DNA of 64,000 nucleotides from VAZQ01 sp963807865. Lineage in GTDB: Bacteria; Pseudomonadota; Alphaproteobacteria; Rhizobiales; Xanthobacteraceae. Positions 43,953 through 53,236 of the stretch are shown in pieces (within the stretch, counting starts at the first letter, position 1; every line of letters starts with the position of its first letter). The notes under the pieces are model-generated. The model made no database searches, had not been told where the DNA came from, and was given only the letters and a program-made list of their open reading frames with translations. Where the stretch lies: positions 124,001-188,000 of the forward strand of contig CAWEDK010000016.1 of the NCBI GenBank assembly GCA_963807865.1, written 5' to 3'. A program made the translations under genes and the position numbers.

Positions 43953-45058
43953 GAAGTCGCTCCGATCACTCCCTCCACCAGATAGTTCATCTTCTCGAGT
44001 TCAGGATCGGTCTGACCGCGGTCGACACCGGCGGCGATCACCGTGTTGCCCTTGTTGTCCTTCAGCGGCCCCTTGAAGACCGTGTGGCCGCCGGCAACGA
44101 GCTTCGCCTTCACGTCGTCGGCCTGCTTGCGCGCGGCGTCGGAGACCTTGGTGCCATATGGCGCGACCTTGACGAGATTCTCCTTCAGGCCGCCACGGTA
44201 GAAGTTCGGGATCGTCTCGTTCTTGGCGAACATGGTGGCGAAGCGCGGATACAGCACCTCCCAATTCCACTCGGCGCTGGTGAGATGCGCGTCCGGTGCG
44301 AGCGCCGCCGCGTTGACGTGGTAGCCTGAGATCATCGCGCCGCGACGCGCCGCGTTCTCCATCACGGTCTTCGGGCCGTCGACGTGGCAGGTGATGACAT
44401 CGGCGCCGGCATTCACCAGGCTGCTGGTCGCTTCCGCTTCTTTGACCGGCATCGACCAGTCGCCGGTGAAGATCACCTGCAGCGTTGCGTTCGGATTGGC
44501 GAGGCGCGCGCCCAGCATGAAGGCGTTGATGTTGCGCAGCACCTGCGGGATCGGTTTGGCGGCGACGAACCCGAGCTTGCCGGTCTTGGACGTCGCGCCT
44601 GCGACGATTCCGGCGATGTGCTGCGCCTCGTCGATGTAGCCGAAGTAGCTGCCGACGTTCTTCGGGTCCTTCTCGGTCCACAGTCCGCCCGCATGCTCGA
44701 ACCGGACCTTCGGATACTTGGCGGCCATCTTGAGGGTATGCGGCGCATAGTAGCCGTACGAGGTCGGGAAGATGAAGTTGGCGCCGTCGAGATTGATCAT
44801 CGATTCGATGGTCTTCTCGACTGCGTCGGTCTCCGGCACCTTCTCCTCTTCGATGACCTTGACGCCCGGCACCTTCTTCAGCGCGGCGGCGCCGGCAGCG
44901 TGCGCCTGGTTGTAGCCATAGTCGTCGCGCGAGCCGACATAGATGAAGCCTACGACCGGTGTCGCGCCGAACGCCAGACGGCCGGGCAGAGCGGCCGCGA
45001 GCGCCGTGGCGGCGGCTCCCGTGAGCAGAGACCGTCGAGACCCGTTGTGAAAATTCAT
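43949..45058 (-). CDS. BMP family ABC transporter substrate-binding protein
   Basis: A 369-residue receptor of the basic membrane protein (BMP/PnrA) family. The start MNFHNGSRRSLLTGAAATAL carries a Tat-like RR signal, and the mature part reads TPVVGFIYVGSRDDYGYNQA HAAGAAALKK, IFPTSYGYYAPHTLKMAAKY and KLGFVAAKPIPQVLRNINAF. BMP receptors bind nucleosides and purine-like heterocycles, so cyanuric acid or biuret is a sensible ligand in this context. It heads the five-gene operon receptor-permease-permease-biuH-ATPase. The ATG at 45058 is used because the longer reading upstream crosses the control region. Confidence 0.88.
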   Translation of the reverse strand: MNFHNGSRRSLLTGAAATALAAALPGRLAFGATPVVGFIYVGSRDDYGYNQAHAAGAAALKKVPGVKVIEEEKVPETDAVEKTIESMINLDGANFIFPTSYGYYAPHTLKMAAKYPKVRFEHAGGLWTEKDPKNVGSYFGYIDEAQHIAGIVAGATSKTGKLGFVAAKPIPQVLRNINAFMLGARLANPNATLQVIFTGDWSMPVKEAEATSSLVNAGADVITCHVDGPKTVMENAARRGAMISGYHVNAAALAPDAHLTSAEWNWEVLYPRFATMFAKNETIPNFYRGGLKENLVKVAPYGTKVSDAARKQADDVKAKLVAGGHTVFKGPLKDNKGNTVIAAGVDRGQTDPELEKMNYLVEGVIGATS

Positions 45059-45637
45059 GGATCGCTCCCGTGCTGGTGATCGGCAAATTCGGTGGGCGCG
45101 CGCGGTGGGGGCCGCGGCGGATAGGCCCGACGTGGCAATCTCCATGCCATCTCGCGAGAGCGGGCCAGGCCATTGAAACATCCGCGTTTCGCCCGCTTGA
45201 GCGAATACCCCCGCCTTCGCGGGCCTCGCCAACTTGATGAAAAAATAGGCACTCTTGCCGGATTGCATGCAATTCTTGTCCTGTTTTTTCGCGAGCTTTC
45301 CGCGCGACGGGGCTTTGCACGCTGGCGTTGGTCGAATCGCTGGCATGCCGCTTGCTGAGCCCATCGTGACAACCCGGCGTCGCCATCATGTGGCTCGGCG
45401 ACCGATGGACTGGCGGTCACGCACGCTCAACCGGCAAATGGCGCCCCTCATCGAAAGATCGGACAGCGATCCGGTGATGGACAACCCGGCACACAAGGAT
45501 TGCGGATTGCGTATGATCCAAGGCTCAGTTCGGACTGTTCGGATGGATCTTGGGTTCACAGCAGGCGGTGACCGTTCGGCGCGGAACGCATCGCCCGTGA
45601 TCCAGCGGGGGCGAGGAGCGATCATGCGGGGTCTCCG
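45059..45637. other. Divergent control region between the BMP/biuH operon and atzF
   Basis: 579 bases without a convincing gene. It contains a perfect ATTGCATGCAAT palindrome (45262-45273) in an AT-richer patch (45235-45300). Open frames here are not supported by family features. It probably carries promoters for both directions. Confidence 0.5.
45262..45273. promoter_or_regulatory. Candidate GntR operator (site 1)
   Basis: ATTGCATGCAAT is a perfect 12-bp palindrome. It matches ATTGCATACAAT at 56352-56363 at 11 of 12 positions. FCD-type GntR regulators commonly bind TTGTATACAA-like palindromes, and such a regulator is encoded at 47454-48200. It lies between the divergent BMP/biuH operon and atzF. 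Confidence 0.6.
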
Positions 45638-47443
45638 GTGAACCTCACAGCCGCGTCCATCGTGGCGGCGCACCGGTCGGGCGCAGCCTCCGTGCGAGAC
45701 ACCATTGCGGATTGCTACGCACGTATTCGCGCGCACAACGATCCGGCGATCTTCATCTCGCTCCGGGACGAAGCGGAGGCACTGGCCGAAGCCAAGGCTC
45801 TGCCGCCACCGAACGAGACCTGCCTGCCGCTCCACGGCGTGCCGATCGCCGTGAAGGACAACATCGACGTCAAAGGTCTGCCGACCACCGCGGCCTGCGA
45901 GGCCTTCGCTTACCAGCCCACGCGGGATGCGACCTCCGTCGCCCTGCTCCGGCGCGCCGGCGCGATTGTGATCGGCAAGACCAATCTCGACCAGTTCGCG
46001 ACCGGCCTCGTGGGCGTGCGCTCGCCCTATGGCGTGCCGCGCAATCTGTTCGATCCCGCACTGATTCCGGGTGGTTCGAGCAGCGGCTCGGCGATCGCAG
46101 TCGGCGCCGGCCTTGTTCCGCTCGCGCTCGGCACCGATACCGCAGGATCCGGCCGGGTGCCTGCTGCGCTGGGCAACATCGTCGGCCTGAAGCCGAGCCT
46201 TGGTCTCGTCTCGACCGCCGGTGTCGTGCCTGCCTGCCGTACGCTCGATTGTGTTTCGGTCTTCGCCCTCACGGTCGACGATGCGTTCGGCGCCCTTGCC
46301 GCGATGGCCGGTCCCGATCCGGCCGATGCCTATTCTCGCGCGCAGCCGCTCGGAATGCCGGGTGGGTTTCCCGACGGACTGAAGCTCGCCGTGCCGTTGC
46401 CGGGCCAGCGGCTGTTCTTCGGCGACACTGTGTCGGCCGCGAACTACGATGATGCGGTCGAAAGGTTCGCGCGGCTCGGTGCCAAGATTGTCGCCGTCGA
46501 CATCGAGCCGTTCTACGAGACCGCACGGCTGCTGTATGAAGGGCCGTGGGTGGCCGAGCGCTACATCGTCGCCCGATCCCTGATCGCGTCGGCACCGGAG
46601 TCGATGCATCCGGTCACCCGCCAGATCATTCTCGGTGGCGCAAGGCCGACCGCGGTCGAAACGTTCGCAGCTTTCTACAAGCTCGAAGACCTGCGCCGGG
46701 TTCGCGACCACATCTTCCGCGACATCGACGCGCTGGTGCTGCCGACCATGCCGACCGCCTATACGGTCGAGCAGGTGCTCGCGGACCCGATCCAGCTCAA
46801 CAGCCGGCTCGGCACCTATACGAACTTCGTCAACCTGCTCGAACTGTGCGGGCTCGCCCTCCCCGCCTCGATACGGCCGGACGGCACGCCGTTCGGCGTG
46901 ACGTTGCTGGCCCGCGGCGGGCAGGACGCGCTGCTCGCTTCCATCGGGCGCGTATTCCATGCCGACACCGGCCTCACGCTCGGCGCAACCGGCGCACCGC
47001 AGCCGAAGCTCGCGCCCCGCAGCAATCACGCAGCGGATCGCGACGTCGCGCTCGCAGTCGTCGGCGCGCATCTCTCCGGCATGCCGCTCAACGGCGAACT
47101 CGTCGCCGCCGGCGCGCGCCGGCTGGAGACGACGACGACCGCGAAGGACTATCGCCTGCTGGCGCTTCCCGGCACGGAGCCGGCAAAACCCGGCCTCCTG
47201 CGGGTCGCAACCGGCGCAGGATCGGCGATCGAACTGGAAATCTGGGCGATGCCGGTCGAAGCGTTCGGGCGCTTTGTCGCCACCGTGCCGTCGCCGCTGT
47301 CGATCGGCACAATCGTGCTGGCGGACGGCCGGACCGTGAAAGGCTTCCTGGTGGAAGCACAGGCCGCCGTCGGTGCGCGCGACATCTCGGCGCTCGGCGG
47401 CTGGCGCGCCTTCGTGGCGCAGGCCAAAGTCCCCGCGCAGTGA
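45638..47443 (+). CDS. atzF: Allophanate hydrolase
   Basis: A 601-residue two-domain enzyme. The amidase-signature domain has the triad Lys73 (GVPIAVKDNIDVKG), Ser147 (IPGGSSSGSAIAVG) and Ser171 (GTDTAGSGRVPAAL). LGTYTNFVNLLELCGLALPA is typical of allophanate hydrolases. The C-terminal domain (about 460-601: LAVVGAHLSGMPLNGELVAA ... TIVLADGRTVKGFLVEAQAA) is the allophanate hydrolase C-terminal module. The enzyme turns allophanate into two ammonia and CO2, the last step of both biuret and carboxybiuret routes. The start is the GTG at 45638. It lies opposite the BMP/biuH operon and converges on gntR. Confidence 0.92.
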   Translation: MNLTAASIVAAHRSGAASVRDTIADCYARIRAHNDPAIFISLRDEAEALAEAKALPPPNETCLPLHGVPIAVKDNIDVKGLPTTAACEAFAYQPTRDATSVALLRRAGAIVIGKTNLDQFATGLVGVRSPYGVPRNLFDPALIPGGSSSGSAIAVGAGLVPLALGTDTAGSGRVPAALGNIVGLKPSLGLVSTAGVVPACRTLDCVSVFALTVDDAFGALAAMAGPDPADAYSRAQPLGMPGGFPDGLKLAVPLPGQRLFFGDTVSAANYDDAVERFARLGAKIVAVDIEPFYETARLLYEGPWVAERYIVARSLIASAPESMHPVTRQIILGGARPTAVETFAAFYKLEDLRRVRDHIFRDIDALVLPTMPTAYTVEQVLADPIQLNSRLGTYTNFVNLLELCGLALPASIRPDGTPFGVTLLARGGQDALLASIGRVFHADTGLTLGATGAPQPKLAPRSNHAADRDVALAVVGAHLSGMPLNGELVAAGARRLETTTTAKDYRLLALPGTEPAKPGLLRVATGAGSAIELEIWAMPVEAFGRFVATVPSPLSIGTIVLADGRTVKGFLVEAQAAVGARDISALGGWRAFVAQAKVPAQ

Positions 47444-47453
47444 TCGCTAGCCG

Positions 47454-48200
47454 CTAGCGCGCGGCAGCCTCGGCATACGCCGCGTACTCCTGCCACACCG
47501 TCATGATGTGACTGCGCATGGCCTCGGCCGCGGCCGCGCGATCGCCCTGCAGGATCGCCACGACGACCCGATCGTGCTCGGCATACGACTTCGCCAGCCG
47601 TCCGAGATTGCGGAACTGGGCGCGGCGGAAGGGCTGCACCCGCCCTCGCGTCGATAGCGTGATCTCCGCCAGGTAGTCGTTGTGCGCCCCGGAATAGATG
47701 GCGGTGTGGAACGACTCGTTGACCGCGTGATAGCGCTCCGCGTCGCCGCTCTGGATCAGCACTTGCAGGTCGCCGTGCGCGGCTTCGAGCAGCCGCCGTT
47801 CGTCCGCGGTCATGCGCTCCGCCGCGAGGCCCGCGCACAGCGCCTCCAGCCCGGCCATCGTTTCGAACATGCCGTTGAGGCGCTCGCTCGATGGACGGGC
47901 CACCACGGCGCCACGATGCGCGCGAAGCTCGACCAGCCCGCTCGCCGCCAGCAGGCGGATCGCTTCGCGCACCGGCGTGCGCGACACCTGGAACCGGCGC
48001 GCCAGCCCGGCTTCATCGAGCGCGGTGCCGGGCGCGAGCGCGCCCCGCACGATCTCGTCGGCAAGTTGCAGCCGGAGTTCGTCGGCCCGCGTCCGGCGCT
48101 CGGGCAGAAGCGGCGCCGTCCAGGTGCCGCGCCGCACCGCTGCGATGCCGGGCTTGGCCGGCCGCGGGGATCGCCGCAGCGGTCCGGGAGTCACGGTCAT
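47454..48200 (-). CDS. GntR-family (FCD) transcriptional regulator
   Basis: A 248-residue regulator. The winged helix has LQLADEIVRGALAPGTALDE AGLARRFQVSRTPVREAIRL, and the all-helical FCD domain contains FETMAGLEALCAGLAAERMT and HDRVVVAILQGDRAAAAEAM. It overlaps the atzH stop by 4 bases, so it is the last gene of the atzGEH operon and would report on pathway flux. The ligand is probably a pathway intermediate, and the candidate operators are at 45262 and 56352; both points are inference. Confidence 0.88.
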   Translation of the reverse strand: MTVTPGPLRRSPRPAKPGIAAVRRGTWTAPLLPERRTRADELRLQLADEIVRGALAPGTALDEAGLARRFQVSRTPVREAIRLLAASGLVELRAHRGAVVARPSSERLNGMFETMAGLEALCAGLAAERMTADERRLLEAAHGDLQVLIQSGDAERYHAVNESFHTAIYSGAHNDYLAEITLSTRGRVQPFRRAQFRNLGRLAKSYAEHDRVVVAILQGDRAAAAEAMRSHIMTVWQEYAAYAEAAAR

Positions 48201-48613
48201 GTCGACGTCCCGGGGTCTGCGATCACGCTCACATGCGCGGCCACCACCTGCCAGCCGACATCGAACCGCACCCAGGTCTGCATCTGCCGGCCGACCTTGC
48301 CGTTCATGTTGTCGCGGTGAAACAACGTCGAGGCGACTGCGAAGTCCCGCCCGTAGGTCGTGATGACCGTTCTCGACGTGGTGCGCATCACGCCGACGGG
48401 CGATCGCGCGGCGCGAAACGCCTCGATCTCGCCATAGCCATACAGATTTTCGGCGCCGCCATAGCGGATCGTGCGCGGATCGTCGTGGAACAGGGCATCG
48501 AGTGCCGCGACGTCGTTCGACACCAATGCGTGCTCGTACTCATCGAACGCGTCTCGCACTTCGGCCAACACGTCGGGCAGGTCGATCTGCATCTTCTTGT
48601 CCAAATCCGCCAT
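48197..48613 (-). CDS. atzH: AtzH/HpxZ family (DUF3225) protein
   Basis: A 138-residue NTF2-like protein: LPDVLAEVRDAFDEYEHALV SNDVAALDALFHDDPRTIRY, ENLYGYGEIEAFRAARSPVG, RTTSRTVITTYGRDFAVAST and WQVVAAHVSVIADP match the AtzH family, described as decarboxylating 1,3-dicarboxyurea to allophanate. The homologous HpxZ acts in oxalurate catabolism, so pathway assignment relies on neighbours. The ATG at 48613 lies 1 base after the atzE stop. Confidence 0.88.
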   Translation of the reverse strand: MADLDKKMQIDLPDVLAEVRDAFDEYEHALVSNDVAALDALFHDDPRTIRYGGAENLYGYGEIEAFRAARSPVGVMRTTSRTVITTYGRDFAVASTLFHRDNMNGKVGRQMQTWVRFDVGWQVVAAHVSVIADPGTST

Positions 48614-48614
48614 A

Positions 48615-50003
48615 CTAGCCTCCCGCCGGTCTTGTCGCCGCGGCGACGCCCTTGGTCTCCAGCGCATGCGCGATGCGCAAGGCGACGTCTTCACGCCACG
48701 GCGCCGCGATGATCTGAACGCCGATCGGCAACGGCTTGAGCGGAATCGGCACCGCCACCACCGGCAAACCGATGAACGAAATCGGCTGGGTGTAGATGCC
48801 GAGATTGGCCCGGACCGAAAGCTCGACCCCGTCGAGCATGAAGGTCTGCTGGCCGATGAGCGGCGCGGTGCATGGAGTCGCCGGCGCGAGGATAGCGTCG
48901 ACATTCGCAAACAGTTCGAGCATACGCTCGCGGTACCAGCGCCGGAATTTCTGCGCCTTGGTCACCAACGCGGCGGGCACGAGCGCGCCGGCGATCAGCC
49001 GGTCGCGGACCGCCGGATCGAACTCGCGCGCCTGTTTGCGCAGGCGATCGAGATGGAGCGCCGCGCCTTCGGCCGCCGTAATCATATAGGCGGCGCCGCG
49101 CGCGCGTCTGGCTTCCGGAAGCTCGATCTCGTCCTCGACATCGAGCGCGGCGGCGACGCGCTCCAGCGCAGTGCGTGCCTCCGGGAAGGTGCCGTCGCGG
49201 AAGTATCCGCCGGCAATCGCGATCCGCAGGCCATTGAGGCCCCGATCGAGCGACGCGCCAGCCGGTTCGAGGGGGCGATCGACGCAGACGGGGTCGTGCG
49301 GGTCGTATCCCTGCATGGCGTCGTAGGCGAGCGCGAGGTCCTTCGTCGTGCGCGCCAATGGTCCCAGGTGATCGAGGCTCGCCACAAACGGAAACGTCCC
49401 CGCGCGCGACAACCGGCCATAGGTCGGTTTCAGACCGAAAATCCCGCAGAGCGACGCCGGCACGCAAATCGACCCGTTGGTATCCGAGCCGAGCGCGAGC
49501 GGAACGAGCCCGCCCGCGACCGCGCCGCCCGATCCGCCGGAGGAACCACCGGTCATCCGCGCGGTGTCGTGCGGGTTGCGCGAGGGACCATCGTGAATGT
49601 TCTCGCCGGTGAAATCGTATGCGTACTCACCCATGTTGAGCGCGCCGACCAGAACCGCACCGGCCTCCTCGAGGCGGGCGATCAACGGAGCGTCGTGCGC
49701 GGCCGGTGGATACGCACGGTTGATCTTCGAACCCGCCACCGTCGGAATGCCCGCGACATCGAACAGGTTCTTCACCGCGAACGGCACGCCGGCGAGCGGG
49801 CCAAGGGCCCGGCCGCTTGTTCGGCCCTGGTCGATCGCTTCGGCGCGCGCGAGCGCACGCTCCCCGACCACGGTCGTGAAAGCATTCAGGACGCGACCGC
49901 GCTCGATGCGAGCCAGCGATGCGGCCACCACCTCACGGGCGCTGGCCGTTCCACTACTGACAGCCGCTGCGATCTCGCCCGCGGAATCCCAGCCCGAATT
50001 CAT
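48615..50003 (-). CDS. atzE: AtzE-family amidase (1-carboxybiuret hydrolase catalytic subunit)
   Basis: A 462-residue amidase-signature enzyme with Lys78 (AGVPFAVKNLFDVAGIPTVA), Ser154 (MTGGSSGGSGGAVAGG) and Ser178 (GSDTNGSICVPASLCGIFGL). The sequence SKINRAYPPAAHDAPLIARL and LNMGEYAYDFTGENIHDG are AtzE hallmarks. AtzE with the small AtzG subunit, in a GatA-GatC-like complex, deaminates 1-carboxybiuret to 1,3-dicarboxyurea. The same family includes HpxY of oxalurate catabolism. It lies 8 bases downstream of atzG. Confidence 0.9.
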   Translation of the reverse strand: MNSGWDSAGEIAAAVSSGTASAREVVAASLARIERGRVLNAFTTVVGERALARAEAIDQGRTSGRALGPLAGVPFAVKNLFDVAGIPTVAGSKINRAYPPAAHDAPLIARLEEAGAVLVGALNMGEYAYDFTGENIHDGPSRNPHDTARMTGGSSGGSGGAVAGGLVPLALGSDTNGSICVPASLCGIFGLKPTYGRLSRAGTFPFVASLDHLGPLARTTKDLALAYDAMQGYDPHDPVCVDRPLEPAGASLDRGLNGLRIAIAGGYFRDGTFPEARTALERVAAALDVEDEIELPEARRARGAAYMITAAEGAALHLDRLRKQAREFDPAVRDRLIAGALVPAALVTKAQKFRRWYRERMLELFANVDAILAPATPCTAPLIGQQTFMLDGVELSVRANLGIYTQPISFIGLPVVAVPIPLKPLPIGVQIIAAPWREDVALRIAHALETKGVAAATRPAGG

Positions 50004-50011
50004 GCGCGGCC

Positions 50012-50335
50012 TCAGGCTCGGAAGACCGGCGCCGGCTCGGCATCATCCGGCAACGGGAATTCGGCGACGATGGCGGCCTGATCCAAAGTGACCCGCAGAT
50101 TGGCGCGGACCGCGCGCATCCAGGACTTTTCCACCTTGAGGCCGAGCCCGGACGCACCCGCGACAATCCAGTTGTCCAGCGGATCGGCCTTCGGCGCTGG
50201 CGCCGGCTTGGCCACCGTCCGCGGCTTGAGGCCCTTGCGGCTCGCAGCCGCCTTAGACTTGGCCGGAGCGAGTGTCTTGCCCTTACCGCGCGACGTTGTC
50301 TTCCCACGTGATTTCATCTTCACACGTGACTTCAT
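50012..50335 (-). CDS. atzG: AtzG-like (DUF4089/HpxX) small subunit with a basic N-terminal extension
   Basis: The last 57 residues (DPLDNWIVAGASGLGLKVEK, then SWMRAVRANLRVTLDQAAIV and AEFPLPDDAEPAPVFRA) are a complete AtzG domain, a GatC-like subunit that wraps AtzE. Before it lies a lysine/arginine/alanine-rich extension of about 50 residues (MKSRVKMKSRGKTTSRGKGK, then SKAAASRKG and PAPAPK). The start at 50335 is favoured by GGGAGG five bases upstream, over a longer reading from 50383. AtzG proteins are normally about 65-70 residues, so the histone-H1-like tail is unusual. Confidence 0.85.
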   Translation of the reverse strand: MKSRVKMKSRGKTTSRGKGKTLAPAKSKAAASRKGLKPRTVAKPAPAPKADPLDNWIVAGASGLGLKVEKSWMRAVRANLRVTLDQAAIVAEFPLPDDAEPAPVFRA

Positions 50336-50423
50336 CGAGCCTCCCATCGGACTTTTCTTGGCGAGTCGCAACGGCCGCTTCAACTCGCCTTCAGAATCAG
50401 CAATCGGCCGTCGCCGACTTGTA

Positions 50424-52161
50424 TCACGCCACTCGCTCGAATGTCGGGTGGGGAATCGCCTCCAGGAGGTCGCGGGTGTACTGCGCCTCCGGCGCCGACA
50501 ACACGCGCTCGCTCGGCCCCTGCTCGACGATCTTGCCCGACCGCATGACGATGACGCGATCGCACAACAGCCGCACGACGTTGAGGTCGTGCGACACGAA
50601 CAGATAGCTCATGCCCAGCGACTCTTTAAGTTCCTGAAGGAGGTTGAGCACCACGGCCTGCACCGAGACGTCAAGCGCGGCGGTCGGCTCGTCGAGAATG
50701 ACAAGCTCGGGGTTGAGCGCAATGGCGCGTGCAATGCCGACGCGCGCCTTCTGCCCACCGGAAAGCTGATGCGGGAAACGGTCGAGCAGTTCGAGCGGCA
50801 ATCCGACCTGGCGGGCGAGGTCCTCACAGCGGGCGCGCACCGCATCCCGTCCCCGCACGTTGCCGAGCCGCAGGATCGGATCGGCAATCGCGCGCGCAGC
50901 GGTAAAGCGGGGATTGAGGCTGTCGGTCGGGTCCTGGAACACCATCTGGATGCGTTTGCGCATCGGCAGCTTGGCGAACCGCTTGGCCGGGATGGCGCCG
51001 ATATCCTCGCCGTCGAACAGGATGACGCCATCGGTCTTGTCGATCAGCCGCATGACGATGGTCGAAGTGGTGGACTTGCCGCAGCCCGGATTCGCCGACC
51101 AGGCCGACGCTCTCGCCGCGGTTCACCACGAAGCTGATGCCATCGACGGCCTTGAAGGTCTCGGGCTCCGGTGCCGGCTTGCGCTTGAACATGCTGGCGA
51201 GCGCAGCGCCTTTGCGCGGATATTCCTTGACGAGTTTCTCGACCACGAGCAGCGGCTGTCCGGCCTTGCCGTTGGCCGGAGAGCTGCTCGCCGGAGCGGC
51301 CGGGGGATTGGGTTGGTCTGCGATGATCCTTTCGCCCTCCGGCAGCAAATCGCGCAGCGTCACGCCGGGGCGCGGCGTCGCCAGCATGAGCTTGCGGGTG
51401 TACGGGTGGGCCGGTGCCGTGAATATCTGGCGCGCGGTCGCGGTTTCGATCACGTGGCCTTTCTCCATCACCACGACGCGATCGCAGTACGTGGCCGCCA
51501 GGCCGAGATCGTGGGTAATCAGGATCGTCGACATGCCGCGCTCGCGCGTGAGCGCCATCACAAGGTCCATCACGGTCTTCTGCGTGGTGACGTCGAGGCC
51601 GGTCGTCGGCTCATCGGCGATCAGCAGTTGCGGGCGGCACGCGAGCGCGAGCGCAATCACCACGCGCTGGCACATGCCGCCGGAAAGCTCGAACGGATAG
51701 GCGTGATAGCGTTCGCGCGGACGCGCGATCTTGACCTGATCGAGGATTTCGATCGCCCGTTCCGCCAACATGCCGGACGCATCGACCTGCGCGTGCTGCC
51801 TGAGCACGTCCTCGATCTGATGCCCGACCTTGCGGATGGGATTGAGCGCCGCGCGCGGGTTCTGAAAAATCATCGACATTTCGCGCCCGCGCAGATTGCG
51901 CATCTCGTCTTCGCTGGCGTCGCGGATGTCGAGGCCGGTGAAGTACACCGAGCCCTCGGCGATGCGGCCGGCGCGGTCGAGAATGCGCATCACCGCGAAG
52001 GACGTGACCGACTTTCCGGAACCGGATTCGCCGACGATCGCCAGCGTCTCCCCTTTGGCGACGGAGACATCGACATGCTTGACGGCCTGCACGATGCCGC
52101 GGCGGGTCTGGAATTCGACCGTGAGGTCGCGGACGTCGAGGAGTGGCAGCGCTTCGGTCAT
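50424..52161 (-). CDS. Fused dipeptide-type ABC ATPase (two domains, one frame break)
   Basis: About 579 residues containing both DppD- and DppF-like domains in one chain, as in GsiA/YejF. Domain 1: ETLAIVGESGSGKSVTSFAV, LSGGMCQRVVIALALACRPQ, LLIADEPTTGLD. Domain 2 after a linker: GESVGLVGESG, then (shifted) CGKSTTSTIVMRLIDKTDG, LSGGQKARVGIARAIALNPE and LVILDEPTAALD. The break near 51090 is an extra G inside the second Walker A motif; total length (1738 bases) is one base over a multiple of three. It energises the permeases at 52319 and 53233. Confidence 0.88.
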
Positions 52162-52192
52162 AAATTCCTCATTCGAACTCGCTCTCTCCCGG

Positions 52193-52287
52193 CCTCATGC
52201 TGAGGAGCGCTGCGACGCAGCGCGTCTCGAAGCATGCGGCCGCCCCATGCTTCGAGACGCCCGCTGCGCGGGCTCCTCAGGATGAGG
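52193..52287. repeat. Palindromic intergenic repeat, family E
   Basis: CCTCATGCTGAGGAGC at 52193 and GGGCTCCTCAGGATGAGG ending at 52287 are inverted arms around a GTCTCGAAGCATGCGG / CATGCTTCGAGACGC inner stem. It lies between the DppC-type permease and the fused ATPase, inside the operon. Confidence 0.7.
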
Positions 52288-52318
52288 GCGGAGCAGCATT
52301 GATGCGCATGGCGACTCA

Positions 52319-53236
52319 TCACGTGCGCCGCTGCGGATCGACGATATCGCGCAGACCGTCGCCGAGCAGGTTGAAGCAGAACACCGCGATCATCAGCGCG
52401 GCTCCGGGAAAGAACGCCACCCACCACTCGCCGGAGACCATGAAGGCCGCGCCCTCGGCCACCATGATCCCCCACTCGGCGGTCGGAGGCCGCACCCCCA
52501 GCCCGATGAACGACAGCCCCGCGGCGTTGAGGATCGCGTAGCCCATGGTCAGCGACATCTGCACCATCATGATCGGCATGATGTTCGGTAGCACCTGGCC
52601 GAGCAAAATGCGCATCTCGCCGTTGCCGGACAGCCGCGCCGCCTGCACGAAACCGGCCTCCCGGCGGACGTTGGCCTCGGCGCGGGCGACGCGCGCATAA
52701 AGCGGAAAATTGACGATGGCGGTGGCGATCACGATGTTCTGCACGGTGTTGCCGAGCGCGGCGACGATGCCCATCGCCAGCACGAACAGCGGAAACGCCA
52801 TGATGGTGTCGGCGATACGGCCGACGATACGGTCGGTCCAGCCGCCGAAGAAGCCTGCCGCCACGCCGGCGAGCCCTCCCATCAGGAAGACCAGCGCCAC
52901 CGAGGTGATGGCGATGATGAAATCGAGCCGGGTCGCAACGATGACACGGCTGAAGACATCGCGCCCGAGCTGGTCGGTGCCGAACCAGTGCGCGGCCGAC
53001 GGTGGCTTGAGCGAGACCGCGGTGTCGCTTGCCAGCGGGTCGTACGGCACGATGTAAGGACCGAACACCGCCGCGATCACGATCAGCAGAAACAGCCCGA
53101 AAGCAAAGCCGGTGACAGCGTTCTCACCGAGGATGTAGCGGGCATGGCGCAGCGCGGCGCCAAGCCCGGTGTTGTGGCGCGTTGCGGGCGTCGCCGCCGG
53201 AGCGGCCGCATCTGTCGGCAGTGCGACGTTGCTCAT
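52319..53236 (-). CDS. ABC transporter permease, DppC/OppC type
   Basis: A 305-residue permease with an Ala/Pro-rich cytoplasmic N-terminus, the segment LKPPSAAHWFGTDQLGRDVF SRV, which is diagnostic of DppC/GsiD-type permeases, and six helices. The loop ARAEANVRREAGFVQAARLS carries the EAA motif. It overlaps the DppB-type gene by 4 bases. Confidence 0.9.
   Translation of the reverse strand: MSNVALPTDAAAPAATPATRHNTGLGAALRHARYILGENAVTGFAFGLFLLIVIAAVFGPYIVPYDPLASDTAVSLKPPSAAHWFGTDQLGRDVFSRVIVATRLDFIIAITSVALVFLMGGLAGVAAGFFGGWTDRIVGRIADTIMAFPLFVLAMGIVAALGNTVQNIVIATAIVNFPLYARVARAEANVRREAGFVQAARLSGNGEMRILLGQVLPNIMPIMMVQMSLTMGYAILNAAGLSFIGLGVRPPTAEWGIMVAEGAAFMVSGEWWVAFFPGAALMIAVFCFNLLGDGLRDIVDPQRRT

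Noticed and set aside
48197..50335. Oxalurate catabolism genes hpxX-hpxY-hpxZ
   Set aside because: The same protein families occur there, but allophanate hydrolase, a BiuH homologue and an AtzD-family enzyme in the same cluster fit the triazine pathway better. Not fully excluded.
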